Assembly (NCBI GenBank): GCA_021234155.1 | Contig: JAJEKV010000047.1 | Location: 3,338,494 to 3,402,493, forward strand | Source of the DNA: Isoetes taiwanensis | Taxonomy: Eukaryota > Streptophyta > Lycopodiopsida > Isoetales > Isoetaceae | Length of the DNA stretch: 64,000 nt | Reading direction: 5' to 3' | In this document: positions 63,901 through 64,000 of the stretch, piece after piece | How the letters are laid out: every line of letters starts with the position of its first letter | How positions within the stretch are numbered: position 1 is the first letter of the stretch | Program-made: the position numbers and the translations under genes | Notes under the pieces: model-generated | The model's input: only the letters and a program-made list of their open reading frames with translations | Database searches by the model: none | Told to the model about the DNA's origin: nothing

Positions 63901-64000
63901 CTTAGTCTCTTCTAGGACTTTGTGATTTTGGGACTGCACGTAAAAACAGGTTCCAGCGTGTTCTTAAATTTGAAATTAAGGATACACAATCATTCAAGGA

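Larger units (their letters stand above)
54097..64000. repeat. Right copy of the tandem segmental duplication (continues past the window)
   Basis: Near-identical to 31,269-31,367 plus 39,788-49,696. Private features are: no L1; a 659-bp deletion at about 58,138; a 50-bp LINE-A 3' stub at 59,285; a 13-bp insert near 62,692; a 555-bp MITE-like insert at 63,119; and a strongly diverged stretch at 57,300-57,730. Its left junction cuts the RING gene, so it lacks the transposase, hairpin array and left terminus. Confidence 0.85.

Overview
This window is eukaryotic and looks like a large, repeat-rich land-plant genome. The evidence is spliceosomal introns in recognisable plant gene fragments (UBP12/13-like, VIP3/SKI8-like, exostosin/GT47-like), a plant-type L1 LINE with a DUF4283 ORF1, a BED/DUF659-type hAT transposase, DUF8039- and DUF7869-like transposon proteins, and nested insertions. 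A second LINE family that is not of plant L1 type leans towards a non-seed plant or an early-diverging lineage, but the species cannot be fixed from sequence alone. I see no intact host gene, no rRNA or tRNA gene and no CRISPR. Almost everything is mobile DNA or decayed gene fragments.

Layout. (1) 1-10,030 is a collage of broken host-gene pieces, all on the + strand and with introns kept: two UBP12/13-like fragments (1.6-3.0 kb), three tandem ~1.67-kb copies of an exostosin-like gene segment (4.2-9.2 kb), and a VIP3/SKI8-like WD40 fragment (9.25-10.03 kb). (2) 12.3-21.6 kb is a strongly T-rich decayed region, interrupted at about 16.84-20.43 kb by a LINE with an APE endonuclease and RT and a short microsatellite tail ('LINE-A'). 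(3) 21.6-24.2 kb holds unidentified minus-strand exon-like pieces and a truncated minus-strand LINE-A copy. (4) 24,244-43,557 is one 19.3-kb hAT-like composite transposon. It is defined by matching termini (TAGGGATAGG / CAGGGATAGG in inverted orientation), an 8-bp target duplication with one mismatch (ATTCCATC / ATTCCCTC), and arrays of CGCGTACGCG palindromes inside both ends. It carries a + strand hAT transposase with two TGA stops, a 2.4-kb array of nine long RNA-hairpin-like inverted repeats, and, on the minus strand, a RING/coiled-coil gene and a protein-kinase-like gene. The RING gene is split by an 8.4-kb L1 (31,368-39,779) flanked by an 8-bp duplication GCAATCTT. (5) 43.6-54.1 kb is flanking sequence with a LINE-A relic, unidentified ORFs, a DUF8039-like exon, and a second transposon-like locus with CTCGACTCGCGAGTCGAG palindromes plus DUF7869-like and ParB-like ORFs. 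(6) 54,097-64,000 repeats 31,269-49,696 without the L1, so the window ends inside a tandem segmental duplication whose unit is about 14.4 kb.

How the parts relate. The hAT-like element appears to have carried a kinase, a RING protein and a hairpin array as cargo. A segment starting inside the RING gene and running past the right terminus was later duplicated in tandem. The L1 is present only in the left copy. A 555-bp MITE-like element and a 50-bp LINE-A 3' stub are present only in the right copy. The two copies are broken by different lesions, so the order of events can partly be read. All function statements come from motif reading by eye; no database search was run.
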